A DNA stretch of 7,223 bases from Candidatus Tayloriibacteriota bacterium (GTDB taxonomy: Bacteria; Patescibacteriota; Minisyncoccia; Phycocordibacterales; PALSA-1337), in the NCBI GenBank assembly GCA_026395105.1, contig JAPLZH010000019.1:1-7223 (forward strand), read 5' to 3'. Position 1 is the stretch's first letter. Every line of letters begins with the position of its first letter. Made by a program: the position numbers and the translations under genes. Below are positions 5,585-7,223 of this stretch, piece after piece. The notes under the pieces are model-generated. The model was not told the origin of the DNA, did no database searches, and worked only from the letters and a program-made list of their open reading frames with translations.

Positions 5585-5616
5585 ACTTGATATATTAGCA
5601 TAAATATATTAAGTAT
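5583..5616. repeat. AT-rich inverted repeat over the ATPase start, possible operator
   Basis: Arms ATACTTGATATATT (5583-5596) and AATATATTAAGTAT (5603-5616) are inverted copies with 13 of 14 positions matching, separated by AGCATA. The left arm overlaps the first codon of the DUF4143 ATPase, and the repeat contains the only plausible -10 for that gene. A protein binding here, or a hairpin in the mRNA, would block expression. AT-richness makes part of the match less surprising. Confidence 0.5.
5592..5600 (-). promoter_or_regulatory. possible extended -10 of the ATPase gene
   Basis: TGCTAATAT on the minus strand has a TG extension and a 4/6 match to TATAAT, ending 7 nt before the ATG. The geometry repeats that of the prepilin and RNase promoters, which is the main reason to propose it. 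No convincing -35 is seen. Confidence 0.35.
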
Positions 5617-5627
5617 ACTACCTATAT

Positions 5628-5636
5628 TGTGGATAA
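5628..5636 (-). other. single perfect DnaA-box-like 9-mer
   Basis: TTATCCACA, the E. coli consensus DnaA box, occurs on the minus strand in the 56-bp gap between the RNase and ATPase genes. Only one exact copy exists here and no clustered boxes or dnaA/dnaN genes are present, so it is more likely a chance match or an isolated regulatory box than an origin. Confidence 0.25.
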
Positions 5637-5640
5637 CTTT

Positions 5641-7020
5641 TTATTCGAGTATATAGGTTTGTCCATGTTCGGGGCTTATGGCCCCGACATCTATATTATC
5701 TTTTATTCTTTGCACTAGAAATAGTGATGCTTTTAACTCACCCATGACCACGAATACCTGTTTAAGACTATCCTTTGCTCCTTCTACGAATTCCAAAAGG
5801 TGGTCTGAATCTTTATGAGATGAATACCCGGTAATAGCACGTACTTCGGCATGTACATTTACTTCATTCCTTTCTACAGTAACCTTTCTGGCTCCATCCT
5901 CTAAGGCACGTCCTAAAGTTCCGACAGCCTGATAACCTATAAGGAGAATGGTATTTTTCGGATTCGGTAATAATTCAGATTCATGACGAAGTACCCTTCC
6001 GCCCATAGACATTCCCGAACCAGCTATTATTATTTTCGGTGACGGCGTCCTCTCTATCATTTTCGAATCACTCATCTTATCCATAAATCTTAATTTCGGG
6101 AAACTAAATATAGCGTCGCCGTGTTTTAAGCGTTCCTGACTGCTTTCATTAAAATCAGTTTCGTATTTTTTATAAACCTCAGTTACTTTTATGGCCAAAG
6201 GTGAATCCACGAATACCGGAACTATCGGTATTTGACTCGTTCTAAAGAAATCATCCATTTCAGAAAGAATAACCTGAGTTCTTTCCAAAGAAAAAGCGGG
6301 AATAAGAAGTGTTCCACCCTTATGAATAGTACTTATTATAGCGTCTTTTAACTTTTCCCTTCTCTCATCATGTGATTCATGATTCCTATCTCCGTAAACA
6401 CTTTCCATAATCAAATAATTTGCCCCAGGAATATTTTCTGTATCTCGAAGAAGTGTGGCTGGTGAATTTCCTAAATCTCCTGTGAAAACCACCTTAGTAT
6501 CATGCCAGGAAAACTCTATCATTGAAGAACCTAGAATATGTCCCGCATCACGAAATACGACGCTCCATCCACCATTAAACTGTCTTTTCGTATGATATGA
6601 AATATCTTTCCAGAGACTCATGGCAGTAGCCACATCCTTTTCTTCATAAATAGGCAAAACACCCTGATCTTTCGATTCCCTAGTCATTATTCCGCAGGCG
6701 TCATCTAGTATTAACTTCGCTAATTCTTTAGTCTCCGGAGTGGAGTAAATCACACCCTTAAATCCATCTCTCACGAGTTTAGGAATTCTGCCCACATGAT
6801 CCAGATGAGCGTGGGTTATGAATAGAAAATCTATATTCGCCGGATTATATGCAAAGGGTTTTCTATTAAGAGTAAAAGCTTCCCTCTCTCCCTGCATAAG
6901 ACCGCAGTCGACTAGTATTTTCGTGTCTATGGGTCCGGGAATCTCTAATAGAAAATTAGCTCCAGTAACAGAGCCGACACCGCCATAGAATGTCACTTTC
7001 ATATTTTCATTTTTCTTCAT
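5641..7020 (-). CDS. beta-CASP metallo-beta-lactamase ribonuclease (CPSF-73 / TTHA0252-like)
   Basis: A 459-residue protein with all motifs of this RNase family. Metallo-beta-lactamase part: D38, H70-A-H72-L-D74-H75, H161 in AGHILGSS and D182 in FTGDLG, which bind two zinc ions. Beta-CASP part: motif A E206 (MESVYGDRNH), motif B H346 (GSGMSMGGRVLRH) and motif C H402 (YSSHKD). Members cleave RNA by endo- and/or 5'-exonuclease action in processing and decay. Length fits the single-unit bacterial form without KH domains. One oddity: the C-terminal block usually reading VHGE is VMGE (M426). ATG 7020 is favoured by the promoter spacing; the in-frame M7 is an alternative. It lies upstream of the ATPase on the same strand, 56 bp away. 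Confidence 0.93.
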   Translation of the reverse strand: MKKNENMKVTFYGGVGSVTGANFLLEIPGPIDTKILVDCGLMQGEREAFTLNRKPFAYNPANIDFLFITHAHLDHVGRIPKLVRDGFKGVIYSTPETKELAKLILDDACGIMTRESKDQGVLPIYEEKDVATAMSLWKDISYHTKRQFNGGWSVVFRDAGHILGSSMIEFSWHDTKVVFTGDLGNSPATLLRDTENIPGANYLIMESVYGDRNHESHDERREKLKDAIISTIHKGGTLLIPAFSLERTQVILSEMDDFFRTSQIPIVPVFVDSPLAIKVTEVYKKYETDFNESSQERLKHGDAIFSFPKLRFMDKMSDSKMIERTPSPKIIIAGSGMSMGGRVLRHESELLPNPKNTILLIGYQAVGTLGRALEDGARKVTVERNEVNVHAEVRAITGYSSHKDSDHLLEFVEGAKDSLKQVFVVMGELKASLFLVQRIKDNIDVGAISPEHGQTYILE

Positions 7021-7030
7021 ACTGGATAAT

Positions 7031-7060
7031 ATTATACCAGATATTTATCAAATATGACCA
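7031..7060 (-). promoter_or_regulatory. promoter of the beta-CASP RNase gene (leaderless type)
   Basis: A perfect TATAAT (7036-7031) preceded by TGG (extended -10) lies 10 nt before the ATG. A TGGTCA at 7060-7055 matches the -35 consensus at four of six positions with an 18-bp spacer. Transcription should start within about 4 nt of the start codon, so the mRNA would be leaderless or nearly so. Confidence 0.65.
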
Positions 7061-7074
7061 TTCACCACCTTCAT

Positions 7075-7090
7075 AGTAGATATCACTACT
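7075..7090. repeat. short inverted repeat upstream of the RNase promoter
   Basis: AGTAG (7075-7079) and CTACT (7086-7090) are exact inverted copies around ATATCA. It sits just upstream of the RNase -35 box and just after the stop of the entering minus-strand gene. There is no T-run, so it is not an obvious terminator; it may be a minor operator or chance. Confidence 0.2.
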
Positions 7091-7096
7091 GTCCGC

Positions 7097-7222
7097 TTAA
7101 TTCCAAAACGATAACTGTGGAGAATCTGGAGGCTTGAGTTTTTTGATAGTCTTTATGGTTAATGATAAAAGGTCGATAATCTGCCTTCTAATCATTAAAG
7201 CCTCTCGTACCATCCTCGTGAG
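7097..7222 (-). CDS. C-terminal end of a minus-strand gene cut by the window edge, unknown product
   Basis: One minus-strand frame is open from the right edge to TAA at 7099-7097, giving 41 residues: LTRMVREALMIRRQIIDLLS followed by LTIKTIKKLKPPDSPQLSFW and N. The first 30 residues form a basic amphipathic helix, followed by a Pro-rich tail, which looks like a genuine protein C-terminus. Too little remains to name a family. A small standalone protein starting at the Met in position 4 is also possible. It reads in the same direction as the RNase gene, 76 bp upstream of it, but that gene has its own promoter. Confidence 0.45.
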   Translation of the reverse strand, partial: LTRMVREALMIRRQIIDLLSLTIKTIKKLKPPDSPQLSFWN

Positions 7223-7223
7223 C

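Noticed and set aside
1..7223. CRISPR array or tandem repeats
   Set aside because: No regularly spaced direct repeat of 20 bases or more was found on reading through the window.

Overview
This 7.2 kb window looks like chromosome from a small-genome, AT-rich bacterium, most plausibly a member of the Patescibacteria / Candidate Phyla Radiation (Parcubacteria-like). This is an inference. It rests on compact genes, an almost complete lack of Shine-Dalgarno sequences, promoters whose -10 box sits only 9-10 nt from the start codon, a type IV prepilin with an RAFTLVEL signal, and an infC-rpmI-rplT core operon surrounded by accessory genes. TGA is used as a normal stop (prepilin, Doc-like toxin), so the TGA-recoding CPR groups are unlikely.

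Layout. Positions 1-140 hold the last 32 codons of an unfinished ORF, possibly an IS66-like transposase, followed by a possible element end. Positions 141-325 are non-coding, can fold extensively, and finish in a strong hairpin terminator placed between converging genes. Positions 326-1030 (minus strand) form a two-gene toxin-antitoxin-type operon: an excisionase-like helix-turn-helix protein followed by a Doc/Fic protein. A perfect 26-bp palindrome lies between the -10 box and the first start codon. Positions 1089-1496 (minus) encode an acidic protein of unknown family. A divergent intergenic region then drives a prepilin (1590-2153, plus), whose stop overlaps the start of a phospholipase D-type cardiolipin synthase (2150-3262).

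The core of the window is infC-rpmI-rplT (IF-3, L35, L20; 3332-4423, plus). It has its own near-consensus promoter and a TTG start for infC. It meets a minus-strand DUF4143 ATPase (4448-5584) tail to tail, with only 24 bp between them. Upstream of the ATPase is a beta-CASP metallo-beta-lactamase ribonuclease (5641-7020, minus), and the 3' end of another minus-strand gene (7097-7222) enters from the right edge.

How the parts relate. The ribosomal operon and the RNase are housekeeping RNA and translation functions. The prepilin and lipid synthase act at the cell envelope and are probably translationally coupled. The HTH-Doc pair, the ATPase and the possible transposase remnant are the accessory, mobile-type content. 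The most distinctive signals are the palindromic operator of the HTH-Doc pair, repeated leaderless-type promoter geometry, the inverted repeat over the ATPase start, and the unexplained foldable stretch at 121-314.
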